Positions 46,097-58,221 of a stretch of DNA of 64,000 bases are shown piece after piece. The translations under genes were made by a program, and so were the position numbers. The stretch comes from Hedera helix. Lineage: Eukaryota > Streptophyta > Magnoliopsida > Apiales > Araliaceae. Position 1 is the stretch's first letter, and the number at the start of each line of letters is the position of its first letter. The notes beneath the pieces were generated by a model. That model did not search any database. It had not been told where the DNA came from and saw only the letters and a program-made list of their open reading frames with translations. The stretch covers positions 12,052,533 through 12,116,532 of the forward strand of contig OX359282.1 in NCBI GenBank assembly GCA_947179155.2, read 5' to 3'.

Positions 46097-47732
46097 TGTA
46101 AGACCTCAAATTTTATGAAATACAAAATTTAATTTTTCTTCATATATAGTTTTCCTGAAACAGTAAGTGGTTAAATTGACTTAGTTAAAAGTTAAGGATG
46201 TTATATGCAAATTATATTATGTTGGACAAATATTCGTTTGGTCGGGGAATATTCGTTCTGTCGGGAAATATTTGTACGACGGCACCGTATGAACCAATCA
46301 TTGGTGGACCCCACAACGAATAATTGTCTAATATAGAAAACGACATAAATAATTTTTAAATGGTCAATGGTACTATCACTTTTAACTGTTAAAATACCCG
46401 ATAGTAAAAGAATAGTAATATACGGTATTATAAGTGACACGCAGTATTACACAGTAGCACACAGCATTGCATAATATTTCATATTATTGAACTGATAAAG
46501 TGGTTATCATACAATATTTGACTTTATTGAACCAATAATTGTCACAGTAGCATATGCACAGTAATTTACATTACTGAATCAATAATTGTCATTACACAGT
46601 AACGTACTCTTTCTTTTATTTATTTCTGCATTAATGTTATCATTATTATGATGTTGATTTAACTGTTGTATATCATTATTAGTTGGTATTTCTACTGGTA
46701 TTACGAGTCTCTAATTCAGAAGGCCAATTACACTACATTTATAACAATTGGTTATAATAATGAATAATTATGAATAATTGATGAATTATTGTTAAAATAA
46801 TTTATAAAGTTAATTGTTTATATACTTTATATAAAGTTAATTATTTTATATATAAAGTTATTTGTTTTATATATAAAGTTAGTTGATTTATATAAAGTTG
46901 ATCATTTTTATATATAAAGTTAGTTGATTTATATAAAGTTAATCATTTTTATATATATATAAAGTTAGTTGATTTATATAAAGTTAATCATTTATATATA
47001 TAAAGTTAGTTGATTTATATAGAGTTAATCATTTATATATATATAAAGTTAGTTGATTTATATAAAGTTAGTTGTTTTATATATAAAGATGATATTTAAA
47101 TGAATGATTTAGATTAAAGAAATCTTAAAAGATGAAATGCATTGTATAGATTAAAGATAATGTAATAATTATAGAATTTCAAATGAACAGTGTAGATTAA
47201 AGATGATATTTAAATGACATTATTTAGATTAAGGAAATCTTAAAAGATGAAATGAGTGGTATAGATTAAACATTATCTTGACATATACGATTTAGATTAA
47301 ATTAGAAAATCTTGGTTATTATAAGATTTTTGGCTATAAATAGAGGGCTTAACTTAAGGATTTTTCATAAACTTTCTTACTCATTCTTTCTTTCACTCTC
47401 TAAATATTTCTTTGTGTAAGTTCTCATTGAGTGTGTTAAAGTCATCTTGGGCAGATCTGTAAGTGTACGAGTATTGTTCAAGTTGATCAACTTCATTGAA
47501 ATCAATATCCAATCACGTGTTAAGGTAAGGGATTATCATTCTTTGATTCTCGAAAATAATATCGTTTCTTTCTTACTCATAAGTTGTATCATTTATTTTC
47601 ATGTATTAAATTGTGGGAATAACCTGACTACGCGGATTACCGCATGTTTGGTGAATAACCTTTCGTATTCATTCTTTATTAATCTCTAGGAATAACCTGA
47701 CTACATGAATTACCGCATGTTTGGTGAATAAC
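46097..47732 (+). mobile_element. LTR L2 (left part; broken by L3)
   Basis: Starts TGTAAGACCTCAAATTTTATG, the usual Tekay-like LTR beginning. It has an AT-rich tandem array (46797-47093), TATA (GGCTATAAATAGAGGG, 47331), a pyrimidine-rich leader (47380-47420) and donor TTAAG|GTAAGGG (about 47525). A duplicated block of about 75 bp follows (GGGAATAACCTGACTACG.GGATTACCGC at 47614 and 47688). ORFs 46201-46440 and 47447-47689 show no family features. Confidence 0.6.
46797..47093. repeat. Tandem repeat of TATATAAAGTTAGTTGATT units
   Basis: Alternating units TATATAAAGTTAGTTGATT and TATATAAAGTTAATCATTT of about 20 bp, combined period about 40 bp, repeated six to seven times just upstream of the L2 promoter. 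Confidence 0.85.
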
Positions 47733-48396
47733 TGTAATAATCCGAATTTTTTAAGAATTTTTAAGAATATTTTTTTCATACAAATAAACATATTTGAATT
47801 TAATATTATATGTAATTACATTATGTAATTAATTTTGTGTGTTGTTATACATTAACAAATGAAATAAAACACTCTAAAATTTAATTATGGAAACATAATT
47901 TGAAAACCCTAAACCTAATTAGGAAACCCTAATCCAAAATTATAAAATCATAATCCTAATTAAGAAACCCTAATCCCAATTAGTAAACCCTAACCCTAAA
48001 TTGTAAACCCTAATGGCCAAACCCTAAGGTTAAACCCTAAACCCTAAATACACTTGTGAAATGACTAAACTAACCTCACAATCTCAGCCACACAATCAAA
48101 CAAGGAAGCAAAATTGAATTTGACTTCCTTAAAGCAAAAATGAAATTAATTTATGCTCACACAAATTTGGAAATGCATGAGTCACCCTAAGTGATGATTC
48201 AAAGTCATTAAATGGAATTAATGAGCCTGCAAACCGACCTCATTGAGGAGGTTTGATAATGATCATTGCAACAAACTTAGCTTGCAAGAAAAAATGTCCA
48301 AAAGACCATAAAACCCTAACCCTAGCTCTCCTATAAATAGAGAGCACTCCCATTGATGAAACCCATGAAATCCACAACCAAAATCAGTCACAATTA

Positions 48397-48471
48397 ATGT
48401 TCCATAAGCCTCAGATCTTCCTTAGATCAGAATCTAGAAGGATTTTAGCAAAATTGCTTCAAGAGGTATAA
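48397..48471 (+). CDS. Putative micro-ORF exon 1 of L3
   Basis: Starts MFHKPQIFLRSESRRILAK and ends LLQE at 48465, exactly 23 codons in phase 0 before the donor CAAGAG|GTATAA; unspliced reading stops at once (GTA TAA). LARD4 also has 23 codons in phase 0 before AAG|GTATAA. The sequences are unrelated, so only length, phase and basic character are shared. The second exon lies beyond the LARD4 insertion. Confidence 0.25.
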   Translation: MFHKPQIFLRSESRRILAKLLQEV

Positions 48472-49476
48472 ACCCTAATTTCAGTGTAGATCTTTAATGC
48501 TTTGTTAAATTTTATGTTATAATGTTTAGGAATGACTGATATTATGTATATAAGGGATATGAGTTGCTTAATTGAGGTTTTATAACATTTAGATACATAA
48601 AATAATAGATTTAAGCTCTCTGTTCAAAGCTGCCCAGAAAGTCCAAGAACATGTCTGACAACCTATTTGTCAGACATTTTGATCCGTTTAAATTGATAGT
48701 TTAGGATTTTTGTGTGTTTATAGTTGTATTATGCCATTCCTTTAACAATCTAAAATTTGAATCACCCCAATCGGATCACTGTACTGTTAGGAATTAATGG
48801 TCAAAACCCGTTGACCGATCACGGTTATGTTTCTGGAAATTCCAAAAAATGAAGAACAGTCTGACAAGGCATATTGTCAGACTCTTTGATTCAATCCTGT
48901 TGGTTTAATGATGTGTTTTAATGTTTATAGTTGTACCTTGTCATGTAGATAAGACATATAAACCAACCACATGCCTATCAGATCAATTTGATGTGAGATA
49001 TTAGTGATCAAACATCGTTGACCGACCATGACTGGCCAAATTCTGGGTTACCCAGAAACAGCCTATCCACCTAGTTTGACCGAGTTTTATCTTCCTACTT
49101 AAATATTTGATAAGTATAAATAGTATATTTGATTGTACATTGATATGAGTACTACACATAGAAACAATTATAATGTCCAAAAGATACCTGATATAAGAAT
49201 TAAACATGGTCAAACTAGCCTCCTTGACCATGACCAACTGACTTTCTGGCAGCCCAGAAAGTGAAAATCAACTTCTCAAGGCTGTTTGACCGGATCATAT
49301 CTTTCACATATGATTCTTTTTAGGTGATGTTATAGGATATAAATATAGTCCTTAATACCTAATACATCTATGATAGATTGTATTTCCAAATAACTTCACA
49401 AACTTGAATTAATTTGAGGTTAAATCACCCCCCTCGGCATTGACCGAATATCTGGGCAACTTATGAACATTCAAGG

Positions 49477-49880
49477 CTATAGCGACGGCTTGCCTGTCGC
49501 TATAGGAATTTAGCGACGATCTCCATCCGGCCAGCCAAGAACACTAAGAACAGCCCTATAGCAACGAATAGAACCGTCGCTATAGCTCCGTGGCAGATTT
49601 ATTAGGAAAATTAAAAATAAAATATCTTTAGCGACGGACTTAGTGACAGATTTTTATAAATTCTTTATAAATCACATATAGCGACGGATTGGATCCGTAG
49701 CTATATCAATAAATCATAAATTTAATAAACTTTAATAATAAAATTAATTAAAATATTTTTAGCGACGGATATAGTGTTAATTAACTAAAAATCAATCTAA
49801 GGGGCTTCTAAATTGACTTTTAGCGATGGACAAGCTTTATAAAATTAAAATATAAGCCTTTAATAAATTAATTAGCGATG
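49477..49880. repeat. Array of CTATAGCGACGG palindromes in L3
   Basis: Hairpins at 49477-49505 (CTATAGCGAC ... GTCGCTATAG), 49556-49585 and 49677-49705 (TATAGC-G-ACGGAT, loop TGG, ATCCGT-A-GCTATA), followed by half-units TAGCGACGGA and TAGCGATGGA to about 49880. Confidence 0.8.
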
Positions 49881-51250
49881 GATAAAATATATAAACACTA
49901 TATAACATCCAATACAACAATTAAAGTGATGAATCGACACCGAATCATAAACATATTTAATTAATTAAATTGAATATATAATTTTATATATTCTAACAAT
50001 TATTGTTATTATATAATAAATATATTTAGGCTATAAATACAAGTCTAAATATCACGTACGATTACCAGACAAGTTTTCTATCTTAAACTTCTTATCATTG
50101 AGCAAGTTTTCTAACTCAAACTCGAATTATATTTCAAGTATATGCTAAGTGGTTTAATTATTGTAAATTATTCCGCATCTATAATTATTCTTGACATTCG
50201 CACATGGTGCCTTTGCAGTCTTGTGCAAGTTTTCTTGAACTTATTTTATTGTGCAAGTCTTTCTTCAATACTCGTACTTATTGTGATAATTCTTTTTGAC
50301 CTTGTTTATTCTTAAACAAGTATTCTATTCCTTGTATATTTATGTACAAACTTATTATTCGAATTTTGAATTCATTTAATTATTGTTCGTGTTATTTATT
50401 ATTGGGAAGTTATTGTTTATCGTTCAAACATAACTTAAAGAGTTGAACTATTTATTTGCGTGACTTTGACTTGATAAATTATCAAAGTACAAAGTGTTGA
50501 ATGGAAACTAATATTGTTTGGTACAAAAATATATACTGATACTTTTCCTCTTTATATAAAGAGTAGTTACCGGACAGTTGTACACTGACCCGTGGTTTAG
50601 GCAGTCAAATGGACTGGCCTCGGTGTGTCTAGAACACTGGTAGGATGATATGCATACTCCTAGGTTATAAATAGGCTGATCCCCTATTAAATAACCGAAT
50701 CAATGATTCCTAAGTCTACATGACCACTTGGAATGATTATTAAGTCCGGTTGAACAGATCAACCTATGGTTTCTAAGTCAATTGACTAACAGAAACCATA
50801 GTATGTGTGGTTTGACAAACAAACCTCAGTATATATAAATGTAAACTTTTTGAACTAAAGGTTCTCTCGAATTCAAACACAATGTGAGTTGTCTATTCAT
50901 TTTATTTGAAACTAGCTGAGCATTTGTAACTGAGACGATCCGAATTTTCAGGATTTTCTTAATAATATTAAATGAGAATTTAATTGATAAAATTATCAAG
51001 GTTTTTTAAACTAATTATTATTTTATGTGATTTAAGGTATGTGATGAGATTTAATTAGTAAATAAAATATATACAGAGATCATGACGAATTATGTTAATT
51101 TAAAATAATTGGAAAGTAAATAAATTTTTTAAAAATAATTTATGAAAAATAAGAGAAATTTCTTGTAAAGCACAATAAAATTATTATGGAAATAAGAAAA
51201 TTATATTTAAATGGTATTATATGGTAATGTGAAATATATGATTTAGATAT

Positions 51251-51251
51251 G

Positions 51252-51297
<46 letters not shown>
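51251..51297. repeat. (TA)n(TG)n microsatellite in LARD4 LTR
   Basis: About 12 TA then about 12 TG units; in LARD1 the same place is a short TATATATATA run. Confidence 0.95.
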
Positions 51298-52237
51298 CAT
51301 GTTTAATTGATAATTATAAATTTCATTAATTATGAAAATTAAGGGATTAATAATTAAATTAATTTGAAAATTTATGAAAAGTTAATGAGGAAATTAGAAA
51401 AAGTATAATTATTGATTTTAGATTTAATCAATAATTATGGAGGAAGTTTAGAAATTAATTGAGAAGAAATGTAATTATATAAATTATATAATTTATATAA
51501 GAAAATTAAAGTGATGTATGAAGGAAATTATAATTACATAAATTATATAAAAATAATTATATAATTTACATATAAGAGGATTAAAATGATGAGAGATTTA
51601 ATAAATGTATAATTTTGGGTTATATAAATAATTGATAATTATGGAGTAATTTAAGAAATTATTTAAGAAAGGAGAATGTAAATATATAAATTATATAATA
51701 TTAAATTATATAATTTATATATAAAGGAGTTAATGTAAATAGTAAGGAAATGAAAAATAAATGAGGAAAAAAGAAGGTTTTAATTTATTAAAAATTATAT
51801 TTATGTATAGTGGAATTATTATGATTTTTATGAGGAATAATATTTCGGAAACGTGAACATGTTAGTGTAACATGATGTCCAAGTAACGAAGTGAAAAATT
51901 ACAAAAAATAATTTTTATATGTTATATGAATTATTTTATGAATTTTGGAGGTATAAACTATCTTATTTAATTACATGCAGGTCATTATGCGTGTACAAAA
52001 TTTGTCAAGTAAAGTATCCAAAAGAGGTATTAAAATTACTTATAAATCATGTTATGATTTTTGGTGAATTAAAATAAATATTTTATATACATTATATAAA
52101 ATATTTATTATACAAAATAATTATGTAATGTATTAAAAAATTAATTATGCATGCTATTTTTTTTGGAACACTCCAGAAATGGAAAGGCAAAGTCGGCGGA
52201 CGCGTGGGTGGTAATTAAAATTGATTACATGTGAGGC

Positions 52238-52248
52238 TTATAAAAGGA
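52238..52248 (+). promoter_or_regulatory. LARD4 TATA box
   Basis: CTTATAAAAGG before the GAAAGGAAAGG purine run and CTCTCTCTTTG leader; same layout as LARD1 and LARD2. Confidence 0.6.
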
Positions 52249-52361
52249 AAGGAAAGGAAGACAAAGAAACTAGGAAAAAGAAAGAAACAAAACACACACT
52301 CTCTCTCTTTGTTGCTCCATCCGAAAATCATCACCACCACCGAACACCACCCATAACTACC

Positions 52362-55300
52362 ATGGCTACCACCAAGAGGGAGAAGAAGAAAATATTTGGT
52401 GTCATCAAAGAAGAATCTCAAGCTTTGAAGGTATAAAAACTATTTTGTTGCAATTATATTTCAATATTTTTGTGTTAAAATAATTTGTTGGAAAAATTAT
52501 AAATAATTAAAATAATTATTCTAAATAATTTATGGATGTGTATTTATGAGTTTTATAATTTTTGGTGTAGTTATGTTGTGAATTTTTGGTATAAAAATGG
52601 TTAATTGTGAGAAAGTTGGTTACTGTTCGGAAAAACTAAAGAAGAAAGAAGAAAGGACAGTCGGCGCATTGCGCGGGCCTTTTTCCAGAAACTAGCGACA
52701 AAACAGAGTCGATTTGGAGTCGGAAGGTCGAGCCGCGCCATGCGCGGCGGCCAAAAATTTTTCGAAAACAGGACTCGAAACGGCGTCGTTTTAGGGCGCG
52801 ACAGAGGGGGATCCGCGCCGTGCGCGATGACCAAAGAAACGGACAGCCGAACGACGTCGTTTGGCTTGGGCAGAAGGAAGCCGCGCGCCATGCGCGGCGG
52901 CCTGCACGCTGAAAATTACCGGCGTGCCCTTGGCCTTTTACGGTAATTTCCAGCGTGTCCCTTGGCCACGGAAATTACAACCGTGCCCTTTAGCTTTTCT
53001 AGAAATACCGATCGTATCCTGTATGCATCAAAATTATGAAAATGCCCCTGTGCTTTTCGGAAAATTTCGGTTGTGTCCCTAAGGGCGCGGAAATGACAAA
53101 AATGCCCCCAGAAATTGTTTTTAATTGAAATAAATGTTTAAAAATTATTTAAAATTTATAGAAAAATACTAAAAATATAGAAATGATGTTTGGGCATTAA
53201 ATTTAATATTTTTTAAAAAATATTAAATATTGGGGATTAATATTTAAAGGTTTAAATATTAATCTAATAAGGTTATAATTTAGAAAATGGTTAGATAAAA
53301 TTTTCGGACAACCAAATATGTTAAATTTTATCCGATGAGCCTGGTTGTCCGTAGTGAAGGCATTAAATATTAAGTTATGTTAATATTTTAAAGGACGAGG
53401 TTAATATAATTAACCGTATTATGTAATAATTGTTGGTTTGTAATATTCATAGACGCAATCAAATTGCACAAAATAAGCGGAAGCATGGTAAAATCAAATT
53501 TAAAATTTTACAAACCATAATCCAGGATCGACCTTTATGCACAATTATTAATTAATAAAGAAGAAGTTAGAGATATACCCTTATAGATCTCAAAGCTTCA
53601 ACGGGTACAAGTTCACCTCCAAATCCTTCACGATCTCCTTGAATTTCACCGATTGGATTCCAACGATCAATGTTAGCCACCCAAGTGTTTGGCCTCTAGA
53701 GGTGATCCACCAAGGAATAACAATAATTCAAGAAGTGGGTGATGGCAAACCCTAATTTTATCTCTCTAGAGAATATGTGAGTACTCTCCCAAAACTTGTG
53801 GAAGTGTATGTGTGTAATCTTAATCCATAATAAGACTTCTCTTATTTATAGATTTAGTAAACTCTCCTAACACCTTTAGGAATAGGGTTTTTAATTAAAC
53901 TCCTAATCTAATTAGGAACTTAATTAATTTAATATAATAATTATAATTTCTAAACTATTTAGAAACTTAATTATTAATTATGAGAGTACTCTTATTAATT
54001 AATTCCTAAACCATTTAGGAACTAAATAATAATGATAATAGTAATAATAATAATAATAATAAGACTTCTCTTATTAATTTATAATTAGTATTTCCAAAAT
54101 AATAAATAATAAATATTAAGCTATTTAATTTATTCTATCCACATAGTATAATTAAATATACTTAATTCATTATTACAATTATGCCATTTACTTCTTAAAT
54201 AATTATTTTCCTTTTTGCGGTGTGACCCTTTAGGTTCTCCATATTAAACCGGCTATAGAATAAATTAATTAGAACTATTCTAATCTTATTTATATAAATA
54301 AATTAAACTATTTAATTCATTTAAATAAATAATATTTATTCCATAATAAGGGTAAGCCCCCTTAGCGATCAACGACTTTCCAGATAATATAGATTTCAAC
54401 ATTTAATCACAAAAGAACCTATTCAGCGAATAGTTACCGTACAATTCAATCCTTCTACCTCACAATGTCTCAATCAAATATAAGACATGGTATTACTGTC
54501 AAGTGTTATTTTATTTGATTTTATGCATTTCAATCCTTAAATGAATAACTCTAATTAATGTAAATTAGAAACTACTTTCTAATTTTCATTCTGCCTTGGC
54601 CAAGGACTACTGAGTTGTCATTTATCGAATCGCATAGGATATTCCCTTCTTTTACTAGAAGTGGTAGATTCTTTGTTGATCATTCACCTATCTCCATGTA
54701 TGACTTATTATATCCAATCATACCCTTTTATACACCCTAAAGGTTTTAAGGAATATGTCAACATATAATTCATCATACACAAGATACTATGATGATCTCA
54801 AGTCCAAGGATCACTTGTACTACTATCACAAAAGGAACTCCTATTGACAGGCAAGTAAGACTCCATTATGTGTTCCTTGAGCGAGTCACGTTCAGTGAAC
54901 TTATTCTCTAATAAGCACCTACATACTTGCTTTAGTGTCTCTACACAAATGATAATGAGATCAATCATCCTCTTCATAAGAGCAAGCATAGTATGTACTA
55001 ATCTATCCGGATCTACTAATCCCCTTTTTAGTGATCCAACGATTAGGAACAATTTTAGTTTTGAGCTATCTTGAATTTAGATCTCATTAGCATGATCCTC
55101 ATCATGGTTCTAAAAGCATTGCTCAAAAACTATGGGTTTATCCATTTGATTAATTCAAGTAATTAATCATGAATAAAGAAATGACTTGATTCTTTTATTA
55201 ATAAACGAACAAGATTACAAAGTATATGCTTATCACATCAAATGTGATTGGCTTAAGGGCATACTACTTTCAATTGGCCCAGAAATGATATTAATTTAGT

Positions 55301-55684
55301 AAATTAATATCATGAGAGGATAAATAATTATTAATTAATCATTTTATGGCCATAAGTTGTTCAAGGAAGGGTTTTAAACTACCAATTTAATATTTGGATT
55401 TTCAGGCAAGTTCTCCAGTCCTTTAATGTTAAATGTTGTCTGTTATGATATGTTAATACTTGTGTAAATGCATATAAATTATGTGATATGTGGCTAATAT
55501 GACAACTATGTGTACTTTGTGCAATAATGTGAGATATCTTGCTATAGTAGAAGTACAAGCACATGATGTATGACACACACTGAGCATGTTAAGGTATGTG
55601 CTACGTGAATCATAAACTGTTGAACTTGCTGAGCTGTTGTACTCATTACTTGTTTAAAATAAACTTTTGCAGGTAAAGAAATAA
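52362..55684 (+). CDS. Putative spliced LTR micro-ORF (LARD4)
   Basis: ATG 52362 in context TACCATGG. Exon 1 52362-52430 has 23 codons, MATTKREKKKIFGVIKEES then QALK, ending AAG|GTATAA. The acceptor TTTTGCAG is at about 55672 (through the inserted solo LTR); exon 2 reads VKK, then stop. The LARD2 start MATTKKER is clearly related. The ORF can also be read from an upstream ATG at 52221, but that lies before the TATA box. The solo LTR in the intron would now enlarge it by 1.8 kb. Confidence 0.3.
53431..55273 (-). mobile_element. Solo LTR 'B' inserted in the LARD4 LTR
   Basis: Reverse complement begins TGAAAGTAGTATGCC and ends CAAACCAACA, matching LTR A (20457-22414) over most of its length. 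No internal sequence, PBS or second LTR is present. The LARD4 LTR reads on across it (TAACCGTATTATGTAATAATTG ... GGCCCAGAAATG). A direct AATTG lies at 53428-53432 and 55273-55277, overlapping the TG/CA ends by one or two bases, so the exact border is ambiguous. Formed most simply by LTR-LTR recombination. Confidence 0.75.
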
Positions 55685-58221
55685 GTTTCAGGAATACCGG
55701 ATTATGTTAGAGATAAATTATTTAGAAGGTTGGAACTGTAACTGTTATATTATAATTTAATGCGGAAAAATTTGCCAATTTTACTGTGATGAGTTATATG
55801 CACATATAAGTTGAATTTGGATATGATAAAAGTTAAAGTTGTGTACCATAATTGTTCAAGATGATTGTAATGATAGAGAGTACTATGTAGCTAGTTATGA
55901 ATCATGAAACAAAGAATGTTGTACGGATATACACAATACTAAATGTTGAATATTGAGTTGTACGATACTTGTAGTAGAAAGAAAAAGTAAAGGTTGCGAT
56001 CCAAGGACTAAGAGCGAGAATTGAAGTTTTTTTTTAATATCCAAATGTTTTAATACAATGATTAAGAAAAGTGACCGAAAAATTTGGTAATTGATGACGA
56101 TAATGTCGATAATGAATTAATTAAAGTGATTAAAAGTTTATTAACGAACCGAAATTTGGACGTTATAAAGATAATGTATAATAAATACAAAATTTAAGGG
56201 AATAAAGTTAGTCGAATTTCGGGGACGTTATAGTTGGTATCAGAGCTAGAGGTTATAACCCTTAGGAAAATGATACTTTAGGCTATAACCTAAAGTAAGA
56301 AAGAGTACGGTTAGTTGAGTGTTCTAAAAACTCAAGTGTATGGTAAACTCGTGACTCATGATTATATGGTAGAGCCCCTTTAGCGGATGAGCGACTATGG
56401 CCTGACTAGGACAAGCTCCTCAACCATATGATTATGGTAAGTTCCTGAGTCCAAATACGTGATAAGTTTGATAAACATGGGGGAATTAAAATAGAAAGAT
56501 ATAAGTTAATAGATACAGTTCTCTAATATGGGTTAAAGTGAAGGAAATATGAAAGATAGAAGATTATAAGAAAGAGATAAAGATGGTAAGAAAGATCTGA
56601 ACGAAGGTAAGGAATTGAGAAAATTCATAAGTTTAATTAAAAATATATCTGAAGGAATAATTAAAATGATTCAAAGATGAATCTCAAAGAAAAATCAGGG
56701 GATACCTGATTCAAGTAATAAAGATGATAAGGTAATCCAAAAAGTATAGAAAGAAATCATAATAATATGATTAAGAACAGTAAGAGGATCGTACTACGAT
56801 ACGATCACAAGATAAGGAAAGCGAGTAAGGAATAGATTATAAAGCAAGATCATGATGGGATCCAATGAGATTGTAAAATAACAGAGAGATATTTTTTGAT
56901 TCAAAGGGTATAGCTTGATGCTATAAAGAGGTATGGTACTATGAAATAGTACAAGAAGAATTCAGAGAATGATGAGATATGAATTACGGAAATGTTATGA
57001 TAAGGGGGCAGGAAGCTTGGGTACGAAATTTCAATTGAGAACTCACGTGGTGACTGAGTTGCACAATCCTTTGTATGGGCAGGGGACTTGTGTTTACTTG
57101 GTTACTATGTGATAATCATTGAAATGTTAGAGTCGCATTATCAGTTTTAATAGTTAGATAATATTAAGTTTAGGCATGAGTTCTTAAAACTCATGCATAT
57201 GGTATGTTTTGAGCCCTCATGTGAAGATCCGAATTTTCAAGATTTCTTCAATAATATTAAATAAGAATTTAATGGATAAAATTATCAAGGTTGTTAAATA
57301 AATAATTATTATTTGATTATTTATGATCATAGGTTGATCGAGTTGAGGGTTTAAGCTATCAATTAAATAATTGGACGCCAGGCAAGTTCTTCAGTCCCTC
57401 TTATATTAAATGTTGGAATGTTATGATATGTAATTCTTGTTTTAACGGTATGCAAATTATATGTTACATGATACGTGATTAATATGACCACAATGTGTAT
57501 TTTGTGCAACGATATGAATACATATGAGTTATATTGTTATAGTAGAAGCACAAGCACATGATGAATGACACACACCAAGCATGATAAGGTATGTGCTACG
57601 TGAAGCATAACTGTTGAACTTGCTGAGCCGTGTGCTCATTACTTGCTTAATAAATATTTTTGCAGGAAAGAAATGAATTTCAAGAAATTCAGATTATATT
57701 ATAGACGGATCGACATAGAAGGTTGTGAATGTTATTGCTATATTTTCAATAACATAATTTAATGTGAATACAGTTGCTAAGTTACGTTGATGTGTTATAT
57801 ATGTATACATGCAAATTTGGTCCAGATAGGACAAGTAGAGAAATTATTATATGTTTAATCTATGAATGATGATACAAGGAATATTTGTATGGGTATGAAT
57901 GGTATTTAAATTTGAAATGTTGAGAGATATGATACTGGTAAGAGAAAGAAAAAGTTAAGGTTGCGATCCATGGGACTAGGATCAAAATGTAAGGATTTTA
58001 AATATCCCATTTATTTTTAATACGATAATTGAATTGAGAAAAAGAAAAAGAAAAAAATTTATAGCGAAAATTTGGGAATTGATGATTTTGTAATTAAATA
58101 ATGGATCGATTTAGGTGATGAAAGATTTATTAACGGACCGAAATTTGAACGTAATGAAAATAATGTTTATTAAATACAAGATTTAAGGGAATAAAGTGGG
58201 TCGAATTTCGGGGTCGTTACA

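Larger units (their letters stand above)
47733..50930 (+). mobile_element. LTR L3 (left part; broken by LARD4)
   Basis: Starts TGTAATAATCCGAATTTTTTAAG. TATA CCTATAAATAGAGAG at about 48341, a leader, a 23-codon ORF ending at a donor (48465), a long intron-like region, then the GCGACGG palindrome array (49477-49880) in the place of the CpG block, a GACAAGTTTTC block and ACTAGCTGAGC at the break. AAACCCTAA-type short repeats lie at 47900-48060. Same design as L1, L2 and the LARD LTRs but a different sequence family. Confidence 0.6.
50931..57219 (+). mobile_element. LARD4, left part (5' LTR and start of interior)
   Basis: LTR 50931-56232 begins TGAGACGATCCGAATTTTCAGG (three changes from the family start) and ends GGGGACGTTATA (two changes), so this is an old copy. 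The LTR is about 3.46 kb once the solo LTR at 53431-55273 is removed. PBS TGGTATCAGAGC at 56235-56246. The interior runs to 57219, where LARD5 is inserted, and resumes at 62163. The 3' LTR is outside the window, so the target duplication cannot be tested. Confidence 0.85.

Noticed and set aside
47900..48060. AAACCCTAA-type repeats suggesting telomere sequence
   Set aside because: Irregular and interspersed with other sequence within an LTR; not a tandem TTTAGGG array.
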